A stretch of 39,334 nt of DNA from Acidobacteriota bacterium. Its GTDB lineage: Bacteria > Acidobacteriota > Holophagae > Acanthopleuribacterales > Acanthopleuribacteraceae. The notes beneath the pieces were generated by a model. That model saw nothing but the letters and a program-made list of their open reading frames with translations. It made no database searches and had not been told where the DNA came from. Within the stretch, counting starts at the first letter, position 1, and every line of letters starts with the position of its first letter. Positions 16,430 through 23,869 of this stretch are shown in pieces. The stretch is taken from the NCBI GenBank assembly GCA_030066195.1, contig JASJCB010000060.1, positions 1 through 39,334 on the forward strand. Reading direction: 5' to 3'. Made by a program: the position numbers and the translations under genes.

Positions 16430-17056
16430 ATGCAAGCGGTTCAGAATTTGGTACATTCAGGTGGTATGATCCGCACCGATCCCTCACCTATTTATATGAA
16501 TGATACCGAGAGGAGACCTTCCTTGACGGACCAGCAGCTTGTCGACCGGTTTTTGGATAACGATACCGAGGCATTTCAACAAATCGACGACTGGATTCGC
16601 GCCGCCTCACGTTCCTTTCGCTTCCGCTTGGGCGATCATTGGGAAGACGCGCAACAGGAAATCCGCCTGGAGGTTATGCGTCTGTTACGTCGCAAATCCT
16701 TCCAGGGCCGATCCAGTCTGAAAACCTACGTTTGGAAAGTGGTTTGCCATTCCTGCATCGATTACCTGCGCAAACAACACTCAAAAACTTTCACCACCTT
16801 GGAGAACCTGGGCGAGAAAGAAGCGGTCACCGCCGACCCGCTCGACAGTCTCAGTCAATCGGATACGGCCAAAGCCTTGCTGGGCATCCTGCAAAAGGTG
16901 CCCGAGGAATGCCGCAATTTGTGGCGCATGATTCTGGCCGGTCTTCCCTACGCCCAAATGGCCGGTTCCCTTGGTATTTCCGAGGCCACGACACGCGTAA
17001 GAGTTCACCGTTGCCGGCAAAAGGCGGCAGCATTGCGAGAAAAAGCGGGAATTTGA
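16430..17056 (+). CDS. ECF-family RNA polymerase sigma factor
   Basis: The product (208 residues) is an extracytoplasmic-function sigma-70 factor. Region 2 spans about residues 38-115 (LVDRFLDNDTEAFQQ, then WEDAQQEIRLEVM and LKTYVWKVVCHSCIDYLR). Region 4 spans about 150-200 (VPEECRNLWRMILAGL, then GISEATTRVRVHRCRQKA), the helix-turn-helix that reads the -35 element. ATG 16430 has AAGGAG 7 bp before it. However, TTG 16523 also has a good site (AGGAG, 7 bp) and gives the usual ECF opening (MTDQQLVDRF), so the first 31 residues may really be leader. The anti-sigma gene starts 1 bp after the stop, the usual coupling of an ECF sigma factor with its membrane inhibitor. Confidence 0.93.
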   Translation: MQAVQNLVHSGGMIRTDPSPIYMNDTERRPSLTDQQLVDRFLDNDTEAFQQIDDWIRAASRSFRFRLGDHWEDAQQEIRLEVMRLLRRKSFQGRSSLKTYVWKVVCHSCIDYLRKQHSKTFTTLENLGEKEAVTADPLDSLSQSDTAKALLGILQKVPEECRNLWRMILAGLPYAQMAGSLGISEATTRVRVHRCRQKAAALREKAGI

Positions 17057-17057
17057 T

Positions 17058-17834
17058 ATGGAATGCAAACATGTCAGCGAATTGCTGCCCTGGTACCTCA
17101 ATGAAACCCTGCCCGAGGGCGAACGAGCCGATGTAGAGCACCATCTGGCCGCATGCCCCGCCTGCGGCGATGACCTGGGCCGGGCTCACAAGGCATTCGA
17201 GCTGTTCAATCAACACCTCCCCTCCCGGGTGCTGGTTGACTATGCTGCCGACGGTGAAGCGGCAGGATGGGAAACTTCCCTCATCGAGAATCACCTTCGG
17301 GACTGCGAAGAGTGCTCCATGGAATTGACCCTGACCCGACAAAGCCTGCTTCAACTGGAGAGCCGGGAGAAACGAGGCGGCGCCGGGCACGGCCGGCGCT
17401 TCTCCAGGTTTTACCTGTTCAACGGGCTCGCCGCGGTTCTGATTGCCGCCCTGGGCGTCGGCTGGTTAATGACCTGGCAGGATCTTCAGCAGTCCATGGA
17501 GCCGCAAGCCGGTTACCGCGTGGTCGACCTCTTTCCCCAAGAAGCTGCGCAACGTTCCGGTATGGACGACAAGACCGCGCTGGACGAAAACACCAACGGC
17601 ATCGCGGTTACCCTCCACTCTCAATTACCCCTCGACAACGGCCCCTGGCGATTGGAAATTCGCGAAAACGATCGGCTGATCTGGGAAAAAGACAAGCTCC
17701 ACCGGGACCCGGACGGCCGCTTTACCCTCATTCTCCCCGCAACGATGCTGCCGGAAGGAGCCCTCACGGTGCTGGTTTACAGCGGCGATGAAAAAACGGC
17801 GTCCGAGCATTACCGACTTCTATTGGATCGGTGA
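17058..17834 (+). CDS. Membrane anti-sigma factor with zf-HC2 zinc finger
   Basis: This 258-residue protein is a typical ZAS-type anti-sigma factor that holds the ECF sigma at the inner membrane. The N-terminal zinc finger has C3/H5 and H29-x3-C33-x2-C36. A second partial motif (HLRDCEEC, about residue 80) suggests a duplicated but degenerate finger. One transmembrane helix covers about residues 117-139 (NGLAAVLIAALGVGWLM). The periplasmic part, about 115 residues, has a beta-rich section (PWRLEIRENDRLIWEKDK) that could be the sensor. The gene lies 1 bp after the sigma gene and its end meets the start of the CHAT gene, so the three are probably one operon. The signal it senses is not evident. 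Confidence 0.9.
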   Translation: MECKHVSELLPWYLNETLPEGERADVEHHLAACPACGDDLGRAHKAFELFNQHLPSRVLVDYAADGEAAGWETSLIENHLRDCEECSMELTLTRQSLLQLESREKRGGAGHGRRFSRFYLFNGLAAVLIAALGVGWLMTWQDLQQSMEPQAGYRVVDLFPQEAAQRSGMDDKTALDENTNGIAVTLHSQLPLDNGPWRLEIRENDRLIWEKDKLHRDPDGRFTLILPATMLPEGALTVLVYSGDEKTASEHYRLLLDR

Positions 17835-17839
17835 TAAGT

Positions 17840-20566
17840 ATGCGTCTCGTTTTAACGATCCTATTGGTTTGGCTTGCGGCGGGTTGCTCCAACCAACCCG
17901 ACGAACCGCAAATTGATTCCGCTCAATCGGACCCCATCGAGGCCCACCGCCGGGCGGGCCGTTTTGATCAGGCCGTGCCCCTGATGAAGGAGCGCGCCGA
18001 GGTATTGAAGCAACGCGCCCATATCAGCGCCGAGGACATGACCCTCTACCTCGACTGTCTCAACCAGATTGCCTGGGATACGGGGGTCTACCTGAGGCGT
18101 CACCGGGAAGCCGAAACACAATTGAAGGCGATAATCCAATATGGAGAGCGGTTGGATGAGCGTCACCCGGAACTGATCAGGGCGCACCACGGTCTGGCTG
18201 TCATGGCCTTGTACCTGGGACGTTTGGATGAATCCATCGCCATCAATGCCGGGTTATTGGCCCTTCGCGAGGAGATCCACGGACCCGACAGCCCGCAAGT
18301 AGCCGCAACCCTGCACAACATGTCCCTGGCTCACAGCGCACAGGGCGATTTAGATCCGGCCCTGACCTATGCCCGACGCAGCCTGAAGCTGAAGCAGCAA
18401 TTCCCGGAAGAGAACAAATTCACCCTGGCCAATGCCCTACACAACCTCGGCGGCCTGTACTACCGCATGGGAAACCGGCAATTGGCCGTCGACATGCTGG
18501 AACAGGCGCTGGACTATCGCTCGGAACTGCCCGAAAACCATCCCGACAGAGCCAATACCCGTTACATGCTGGGCATGACCCTAGGCGAAGACGGCGACTA
18601 TCCCAGGGCCTTGGAGTGCCTGCAACAAGCCGCGGCGGAATCGGCCGTGGCCCGCAAGGGAATGAACCCCCACCACGGTCTCAAACTCATGGAACTGGCC
18701 AAGTTGCAAACCTTGACCGGCAACCCCGATGCGGCACGACGCAATCTGGTCGAAGCCCGTGACATCATCGAACAGACCATGGGCAAGGACGATTATCATT
18801 TCGCTGAAGTGCTGAACTACCAGGCCTGGTTCCACTGGCAGCAACAGGAATGGGAACAGGCCCTGGCCGTGATCGATGAAGCCCTGTCTTCCCTGAATTA
18901 TCTACCGGGAACCCTCCAAATCCAAGACAACCACACCGACGAGGCCTTCATCCGCTGCCTTCTAGGGAAATCAAACATCCTGGCTTCACGCTATAACGCC
19001 AGGGCCGATTCCGAGGATCTGACAAAGATTGAAGCCCTGGCCCAAGATGCACAGCGCATGATTGAAACCAAACGCATCGGCTATCTTTCCCAGGAATCGC
19101 AATTGGTGCTGAACAAAATCTTCCAGCCGCTGATTACCCTGGCCTTGGAAGCGGCCATAGCACGGGACGAGCCTGAGACCGCCTTTGCGTGGGCTGAAAA
19201 GAGCCGGATGGCCGTCTTGCACGATTACCTGAGGCAAACCCGAGCCGTTGATTTTGGTCGTATCCCCCCGGATCTCACGGCCAGGGAACGGGCGCTCAGA
19301 CAAAGGTTGAGACGATACCAACCGGGCGCTCACCAAGGCCGAAACCAATACGCTTCCGACCTGGTTGAAGCCCACAACGCCCTGGATCGATTCGTCAAAG
19401 ACTTGGAGCAAACCTACCCGGACTACTATCGTTTGAAGTACAACACCCAAACGCCGGACCCGATATCTCTATGCGCCGATCTGCAACCCGACCAAACATT
19501 GCTGGCCTACCACCTGGCCCCTGCCAAACTGTTTATCTTCTCACTGACCTCGCAATCCATGGAGGCCCATGAGGTTCCTCTCTCCAGTCAACCGCCGCGG
19601 AAGTTAACACCTGATGACTGGCTGCACCGCGGGCCCGGTATCGAGAGCAGGTCACCGCTGTTGCAGGATGCCCGACAGTTGAAGTCCGCGCTTGTCTACG
19701 GGAAATCGAAAGCCGCCGCTTTCTATGCAAAGAAGCTGTATGAGCGGCTGATCGCCCCGGTGCAAAACCACCTTGCCGGCGATCTCATCATCATTCCCGC
19801 TCATCAATTCGGCGATCTACCGTTCGAGGTATTACAGGAACATGACGGTCCTTCCCGGTACCTGATTGAAGATCATGCCGTATCTTATAGTTACTCGGCA
19901 GAACTGTGGACCGACAGCCGACCCGACGAACCTTTCGAACCGTTGGGAGGCATAGCGTTTGCTCCCGTCTTCGACGGTCCTACCGGCTCCTTGCGAAGCG
20001 GCGATGAGCCGGTGATCGCCCTTCCCGAAAGTGAACGCGAGGTCAACGAAATCAGCGAGCTTTTCGATCGCAACACCATGCGGGTTTTTACCAGAGAGCG
20101 GGCCACGGAAAGCAATTTCAAAACCAATTTGAAAGACGCCGCCATCATTCACCTGGCCACACACGGCCAAATCGATCCCCGCGGCGCCGACCGCAGCAAG
20201 CTACTGCTGGCAGATTCCGGCGGCAACGGCCAGGACGGTGTATTAACCCTGGATGAGGTCTATGAGCTGGAAATGAAAACGCGATTGCTGGTGCTGTCCG
20301 CCTGCGAAACCGGGTTGGGTCCGGTCAGCGGAGGCGAGGGAATCCTGGGTTTCTGCCGCGCCTTCTTCTACGCGGGGGCTCGAGCGGTGATGGTCTCCCA
20401 ATGGAAGGTCCCGGACCGATCGACTACGGAACTGATGACGCGCTTCTACAAAAACCTCCTGGCGGGCCGCTCCAAAACCGAGGCGTTGCGCCGGGCGAAA
20501 CTGGCCCTGATAGCCGAGGGGGCAACCCCGCGTCAGTGGGCGCCGTTCGTTATCTTCGGCAGGTAA
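17840..20566 (+). CDS. TPR lipoprotein with C-terminal CHAT (caspase-like) protease domain
   Basis: The product is 908 residues. The N terminus carries a lipobox (LVWLAAGC), so it is probably membrane-anchored. Residues of about 45-400 hold TPR repeats, clearest in VAATLHNMSLAHSAQGDLDP and the following repeats (LANALHNLGGLYYRMGN). The last 300 residues are a CHAT domain, a caspase-fold peptidase. HLATHGQ supplies H775 and LSACETGLG supplies C822, the expected catalytic pair, followed by GGEGILGFCRAFFYAGA and SQWKVPD. ATG 17840 is preferred for the signal peptide; GTG 17831 in the same frame overlaps the anti-sigma stop. CHAT-TPR proteins commonly sit beside ECF sigma/anti-sigma pairs. Cleavage of a partner such as the anti-sigma factor is an attractive but untested idea. 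Confidence 0.92.
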   Translation: MRLVLTILLVWLAAGCSNQPDEPQIDSAQSDPIEAHRRAGRFDQAVPLMKERAEVLKQRAHISAEDMTLYLDCLNQIAWDTGVYLRRHREAETQLKAIIQYGERLDERHPELIRAHHGLAVMALYLGRLDESIAINAGLLALREEIHGPDSPQVAATLHNMSLAHSAQGDLDPALTYARRSLKLKQQFPEENKFTLANALHNLGGLYYRMGNRQLAVDMLEQALDYRSELPENHPDRANTRYMLGMTLGEDGDYPRALECLQQAAAESAVARKGMNPHHGLKLMELAKLQTLTGNPDAARRNLVEARDIIEQTMGKDDYHFAEVLNYQAWFHWQQQEWEQALAVIDEALSSLNYLPGTLQIQDNHTDEAFIRCLLGKSNILASRYNARADSEDLTKIEALAQDAQRMIETKRIGYLSQESQLVLNKIFQPLITLALEAAIARDEPETAFAWAEKSRMAVLHDYLRQTRAVDFGRIPPDLTARERALRQRLRRYQPGAHQGRNQYASDLVEAHNALDRFVKDLEQTYPDYYRLKYNTQTPDPISLCADLQPDQTLLAYHLAPAKLFIFSLTSQSMEAHEVPLSSQPPRKLTPDDWLHRGPGIESRSPLLQDARQLKSALVYGKSKAAAFYAKKLYERLIAPVQNHLAGDLIIIPAHQFGDLPFEVLQEHDGPSRYLIEDHAVSYSYSAELWTDSRPDEPFEPLGGIAFAPVFDGPTGSLRSGDEPVIALPESEREVNEISELFDRNTMRVFTRERATESNFKTNLKDAAIIHLATHGQIDPRGADRSKLLLADSGGNGQDGVLTLDEVYELEMKTRLLVLSACETGLGPVSGGEGILGFCRAFFYAGARAVMVSQWKVPDRSTTELMTRFYKNLLAGRSKTEALRRAKLALIAEGATPRQWAPFVIFGR

Positions 20567-20567
20567 C

Positions 20568-20915
20568 TCAGGGAACGTGGAACCACATGGTTTCGATCAA
20601 ACCGTCGACCACGTGATAAATGGCCATGGCCTCCACGGGCACCCCGGGTTCGCTCAAACCCAAGACACGCTCGTGATCGATCACCGTATCGCCGAAGACC
20701 ATGCGATTGATAATGGAAGCATGCACGCCGGACCCGGGCGCAAACCGCACGCTGTAACGTTCGCGCATTTGGTCCATGCCCTCTACCATCACCTTGCTGT
20801 CGGGAAAGGAAAGAATGCGAATTTTGGGGCTGTACGTGGCCAGAAATGCTTCCATGTCGTGATTGTTATAGGCGTCCAACTGGCGCTGGACAACTTCTAC
20901 AGGGGGAATGGACAT
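20568..20915 (-). CDS. NTF2-like / SnoaL-type small protein
   Basis: This 115-residue protein has the cone-shaped NTF2/SnoaL pattern: an opening helix with VVQRQLDAYNNHDMEAFLATY, then MVEGMDQMRERY, and alternating beta strands ending in GLIETMWFHVP. Members are often isomerases, cyclases or simple ligand binders; no catalytic His/Asp pair identifies a reaction here. The ATG is preceded by AAGGAG. The gene converges on the CHAT gene with a single base between the stop codons, and no terminator hairpin is visible between them, so read-through or antisense overlap of the transcripts is likely. Confidence 0.83.
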   Translation of the reverse strand: MSIPPVEVVQRQLDAYNNHDMEAFLATYSPKIRILSFPDSKVMVEGMDQMRERYSVRFAPGSGVHASIINRMVFGDTVIDHERVLGLSEPGVPVEAMAIYHVVDGLIETMWFHVP

Positions 20916-21181
20916 TCGGAGACTCCTTGCATTCGAACCGAATTGGCGAAAACTTCAAAACTGTCCTACTAACCGCACAGTTGGGACCGATTTTCCCATA
21001 CAGACGAGACATTTTGAAGCGGGGCCGCCATGGCAATCAGGATGATAAAAGCATATAAGCAACCTGAAAACCATGACTTATTCGTTTTCCTGAGACAATG
21101 GGAGGGGCCGGCACACTATTTGATTAGATTTTGGTGAGCGGGTTGGGGTAAAAAATGCGCTTTATATTATGAGGTGGCCCC

Positions 21182-21409
21182 ATGTGCAAGTATCCACAAC
21201 CTACAAATCCAAAACAAGTCGTTACGGTTTGTGCTTATTGCCACAAGCAGAAAGGCCGCCGGGGAGACTGGCAAAACAACCGGGCCCCTCACGCACAAAA
21301 ACAAACCCACGGCGTCTGTCCGAAATGTTACGCCGTAGCCAGGGCCCGCCTTCTCCTGGAATTGGCCGAGATGAAACGACATCGGATGAGTACTTTTTCT
21401 ACCATTTAG
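21182..21409 (+). CDS. Small zinc-ribbon protein
   Basis: The 75-residue product has two CxxC pairs: C17-A-Y-C20 and C46-P-K-C49. The spacing and flanking residues (CAYCHKQKGRRGDW, then THGVCPKC) match the short zinc-ribbon tail often found at the end of PAS-domain, response-regulator or sensor proteins (CxxCKKIRDxxGxW ... SHGICPxC). Here it stands alone without any sensor domain. GAGG lies 7 bp before the ATG. It could be a detached module or a small regulatory protein; I cannot assign a target. The 266 bp upstream hold no other gene. Confidence 0.62.
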   Translation: MCKYPQPTNPKQVVTVCAYCHKQKGRRGDWQNNRAPHAQKQTHGVCPKCYAVARARLLLELAEMKRHRMSTFSTI

Positions 21410-21617
21410 CCCTCATTTAAGAAAAAGCACCGGGTAAGAGTCGGCAAGCAGGGCCTCATCATCTGCCGGCTCAAATCCTTGAAAACTTGTACTCAAAAGG
21501 CAAATCATGATGTTGTTGATCCGGCAATGATGCGCTGTCGTGTCGACACGCGTGCTTCGGTCGACGACCCGGGACCGAGACCGCGCCGGCTTCAACCTGT
21601 CTTCTGAAGTCGATTGC

Positions 21618-21961
21618 GCAGGTGTGCAATCGACCTGAGCCGCCGGCTTGACGCCATTGTGCAGGTGTGCAATCGACTTAAGACGCCGGCTTGACTCCAT
21701 TGCGCAGGTGTGCAATCGACTTAAGACACCGAATTGACTCGATTGCGTAGGTGTGCAATCGACTTAAGACACCGGATTGGCTCCATTGCGCAGGTGTGCA
21801 ATCGACTTAAGACGCCGGCTTGACGCCATTGCGCAGGTGTGCAATCGACTTAAGACGCCGGCTTGACTCCATTGCGCAGGTGTGCAATCGACTTAAGACG
21901 CCGGCTTGACGCCATTGCGCAGGTGTGCAGTCGACTTAAGACGCCGGCTTGACTCCATTGC
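21618..21961. repeat. Eight 43-bp tandem repeats
   Basis: Copies begin at 21618, 21661, 21704, 21747, 21790, 21833, 21876 and 21919, an exact 43-bp step. The shared core is gcaggtgtgcaatcgac, followed by cttaagacgccggcttgac. Within each unit attgcgc-aggt-gtgcaat can fold into a 7-bp hairpin (one G-U pair). Units differ by a few substitutions (for example gcgtagg in copy 4, gaattgactcga at 21731). A degenerate ninth start is seen at 21957. The units are contiguous with no unique spacers, so this is a minisatellite and not a CRISPR array. Confidence 0.92.
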
Positions 21962-22164
21962 ACACATGTCTTTTTAACCCGGAAATTTTCATTTTTTTTC
22001 TCGTAAACTATTCTTAGATTGAAGGCTACCGGGGTACATCATAGAATTTGTAAACGTAATTCTCACAAAATTTCTGGCATAATATGCTTAAATAGCAGTC
22101 AAAATGCCGCTAACTCGCTTAAAATATGCAGTCACCCATGTCGATCAACCAATTCATGACTCAT

Positions 22165-22300
22165 TTTTCCCACGATCGCGGAAAAGACACCGTTAAATTC
22201 AAAATATTAAACTCCTCTGAATCCATAAGATGAAAACCCGTTTTTTCATTTTTCCACGATCGTGGAAAATGTCTTCAGATTTTTCCACGATCGTGGAAAA
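22165..22300. repeat. Three CGATCG-centred palindromes
   Basis: Two perfect 20-bp palindromes, ttttccacgatcgtggaaaa, lie at 22250-22269 and 22281-22300, 31 bp apart (about three helical turns). A variant with one extra base and one change lies at 22165-22185. They could be operator sites for a dimeric regulator or REP-like elements. No gene starts within 180 bp on either side. Confidence 0.8.
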
Positions 22301-22409
22301 ATTCGACCCCTTCGGAACACCTGCATAAAGACACCGAAGCGTGCATATTTCCCTGGGCCGGCCACCAACGCTCGTTTGATTTGCATTGGACAGTGGAAAA
22401 GGACCCGGC

Positions 22410-22460
22410 CCGACCCCGAGAGCAGTTGACGGCCGTGGCGCCGCCTGCCGCCGGGGTCGG
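22410..22460 (-). terminator. GC-rich inverted repeat after azlD
   Basis: ccgaccccg (22410-22418) pairs exactly with cggggtcgg (22452-22460). It sits just downstream of the azlD stop on the minus strand, followed there by a ccttttcc stretch. The loop is long (33 nt), so a terminator role is only possible. Confidence 0.3.
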
Positions 22461-22485
22461 AGACCGGGCAACTCTTAGGAGAGAG

Positions 22486-22809
22486 TTAAAGGCTCGTTAA
22501 AGCAAATAGCGCGATCAATCCGGTAAGAATGGTCCACAAAAGGCTTTTGGTTCGCCAACCGACCAATCCCGCGATCAGGGCCGCGGTCAGGCGGTGGTTG
22601 TCCAGGCTCACAAAGAGTTGATTGTCATTGACCAGGATGCTTGAAGCTACCAGGGCCGCCATGACGGCCGGGGGTACGTATTTCAGGGAGCGGCGCATGG
22701 CTTCCGGTTCTTTGATCTTTTCCAGCAACACGATGAAGGACAAGCGCAGCACGAAGGTGCCGACGCCCGCCACCAGGATCACCAGCCAAAGCGTTAGTCC
22801 TTGCGGCAT
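22486..22809 (-). CDS. azlD: AzlD-family branched-chain amino acid exporter subunit
   Basis: This 107-residue protein is the small subunit of an AzlCD-type exporter, which moves branched-chain or related amino acids out across the inner membrane. It has about four hydrophobic segments (LWLVILVAGVGTFVLRLSF, then VPPAVMAALVASSILV, LTAALIAGLVGW and WTILTGLIALFAL) and the family's PPAVMAALV motif. I start it at ATG 22809, with AAAGGAG upstream; this ATG shares one base with the AzlC stop (TGATG). The frame stays open further upstream, but that part only shadows azlC. Confidence 0.9.
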   Translation of the reverse strand: MPQGLTLWLVILVAGVGTFVLRLSFIVLLEKIKEPEAMRRSLKYVPPAVMAALVASSILVNDNQLFVSLDNHRLTAALIAGLVGWRTKSLLWTILTGLIALFALTSL

Positions 22810-23486
22810 CAGGATCTCCTTTCCGTAAGCATGCCGGCCGCAACTCCGGCCAGGGTAGCGGCGATCAGTCCCAGGTTGAAGGGCATCAGTCGGGTCAGCA
22901 GGACCAGGGTTCCGGCCGTAACCGCTGCGATCAAGGCGCCCCTGCTGTTCAGGGAAGGAATCAACAAAGCCAGGAAGGATAAGGGCACGGCAAAATCCAG
23001 CGACCAACTGTCCGGTAGGGTGTTGCCCAGGAAAACGCCGGTTGCCGTGCCGGCCTGCCACACGATCCATAGCGTCAAGGCTACGCCCATGTAGAACCAT
23101 TTGGTCCCTTGCACCTTGTCCTCGTAGCGTCCGATGGACAACAGGTAGGCCTGATCGGTGAGCAGGTAGGCCAGCACCGATTTCCAACGGGAAGACATAC
23201 CGCGGAAATGCGGAGCCAGGGCCGCGCTGTACATGGTAAAACGCAGGTTCACAACCAACACCGTGGCCAGCAGGATCAGGGCGGGCGCCTGACGGTCCCA
23301 CATCTCGACCAGGACCAATTGGGAGGCGCCGGCAAAGACGAAGAGCGACAAGCCCAGCGCCTGCATGGTCGGCAGGCCCAATTCCACCGCCGAGGCCCCG
23401 GCAATGACGCCGAAGGGAAAAATGCCGGGCAGCAGGGGAGATACGGCTTTCACTCCCTGCCAGGAGTTTTGTGCTACGGCGCTCAA
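22809..23486 (-). CDS. azlC: AzlC-family branched-chain amino acid exporter subunit
   Basis: This 225-residue integral membrane protein is the large subunit of the AzlCD exporter (known for azaleucine resistance and export of branched-chain amino acids, as in BrnFE). Family features are LLPGIFPFGVIAGA near residue 19, LFVFAGASQLVLVEM, VNLRFTMYSAALAPHF and YLLTDQAYLL. Translation starts at TTG 23486, supported by a very strong GGAGGTGA site 5 bp upstream and by the overlap with the stop of the small gene before it. It is coupled to azlD downstream and is divergent from a MocR-family regulator, which probably controls it. Confidence 0.93.
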   Translation of the reverse strand: MSAVAQNSWQGVKAVSPLLPGIFPFGVIAGASAVELGLPTMQALGLSLFVFAGASQLVLVEMWDRQAPALILLATVLVVNLRFTMYSAALAPHFRGMSSRWKSVLAYLLTDQAYLLSIGRYEDKVQGTKWFYMGVALTLWIVWQAGTATGVFLGNTLPDSWSLDFAVPLSFLALLIPSLNSRGALIAAVTAGTLVLLTRLMPFNLGLIAATLAGVAAGMLTERRS

Positions 23487-23707
23487 GCGGTCACCTCCTC
23501 GTCCGGCTCATCGATCAGTTGCGCGGGATCGACGCCCTTCATGGGGTGTTGTGCGTTGAAGTAACCGGCCGACTTTTTGGAACCGGCTCCATGAATTAAC
23601 TTCTGCTGATCCAATTCGTCACACAAGTCTGCCCTCTTGTCGGCAGCCTGATGCAACCCTCGGCGAAACGCCGCCGTATTTGCATCGAGGTTCACGACAT
23701 CCTCCAT
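23483..23707 (-). CDS. Small hypothetical protein coupled to azlC
   Basis: A 74-residue, charged, soluble frame (for example AFRRGLHQAADKRADLCDEL) ends in an overlap with the azlC start, and the azlC ribosome site lies inside it, which suggests translational coupling. I recognise no domain. ATG 23707 has no clear ribosome site. The same frame stays open and protein-like upstream (QNPERFQKARDPYDQA) but finds no start codon there. It may be a real small protein, a leader, or the remains of a longer gene. Confidence 0.4.
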   Translation of the reverse strand: MEDVVNLDANTAAFRRGLHQAADKRADLCDELDQQKLIHGAGSKKSAGYFNAQHPMKGVDPAQLIDEPDEEVTA

Positions 23708-23755
23708 GGCCTGGTCATAAGGATCGCGCGCTTTTTGGAACCGCTCCGGGTTCTG

Positions 23756-23773
23756 TCCTATACAATATGGACC
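23756..23773. promoter_or_regulatory. Candidate operator/promoter between azlC set and MocR-type gene
   Basis: The dyad gtcc-N10-ggac (gtcctatacaatatggac) lies in the divergent intergenic region, between the azlC side and the T-rich leader of the regulator gene. On the minus strand it overlaps a possible TTGTTC / TATTGT promoter. MocR-family regulators usually bind such divergent regions, so this is the best candidate site, though unproven. Confidence 0.3.
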
Positions 23774-23869
23774 ATGACAGAGAACAATAACAGATACACT
23801 TTTTTCTTTTTTTTGCCGTACAGTTAATCTATATTACCCATGAGAGCGAGCGCATCGAGGGAGGCTACC

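Larger units (their letters stand above)
21410..22485. other. Gene-free region with repeats
   Basis: About 1.1 kb without a convincing gene. It contains the 43-bp tandem array (21618-21961), three CGATCG-centred palindromes (22165-22300), an A/T-rich part (about 21970-22240) and a GC-rich inverted repeat (22410-22418 with 22452-22460) just past the azlD end. Minus-strand frames crossing the tandem array only translate the repeat. Confidence 0.7.

Noticed and set aside
21413..21715. 100-aa minus-strand protein
   Set aside because: Much of it is translated tandem repeat and it has no ribosome site or domain.
21618..21961. CRISPR array
   Set aside because: The 43-bp units are contiguous and nearly identical over their whole length; there are no unique spacers and no cas genes.
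22410..22470. tRNA-like GC-rich fold
   Set aside because: The 9-bp arms do not give a cloverleaf and no T-loop or anticodon arm is visible.
22810..23301. Long N-terminal extension of azlD
   Set aside because: The extension only re-reads azlC in another frame; ATG 22809 has a good ribosome site and gives a full-length AzlD.
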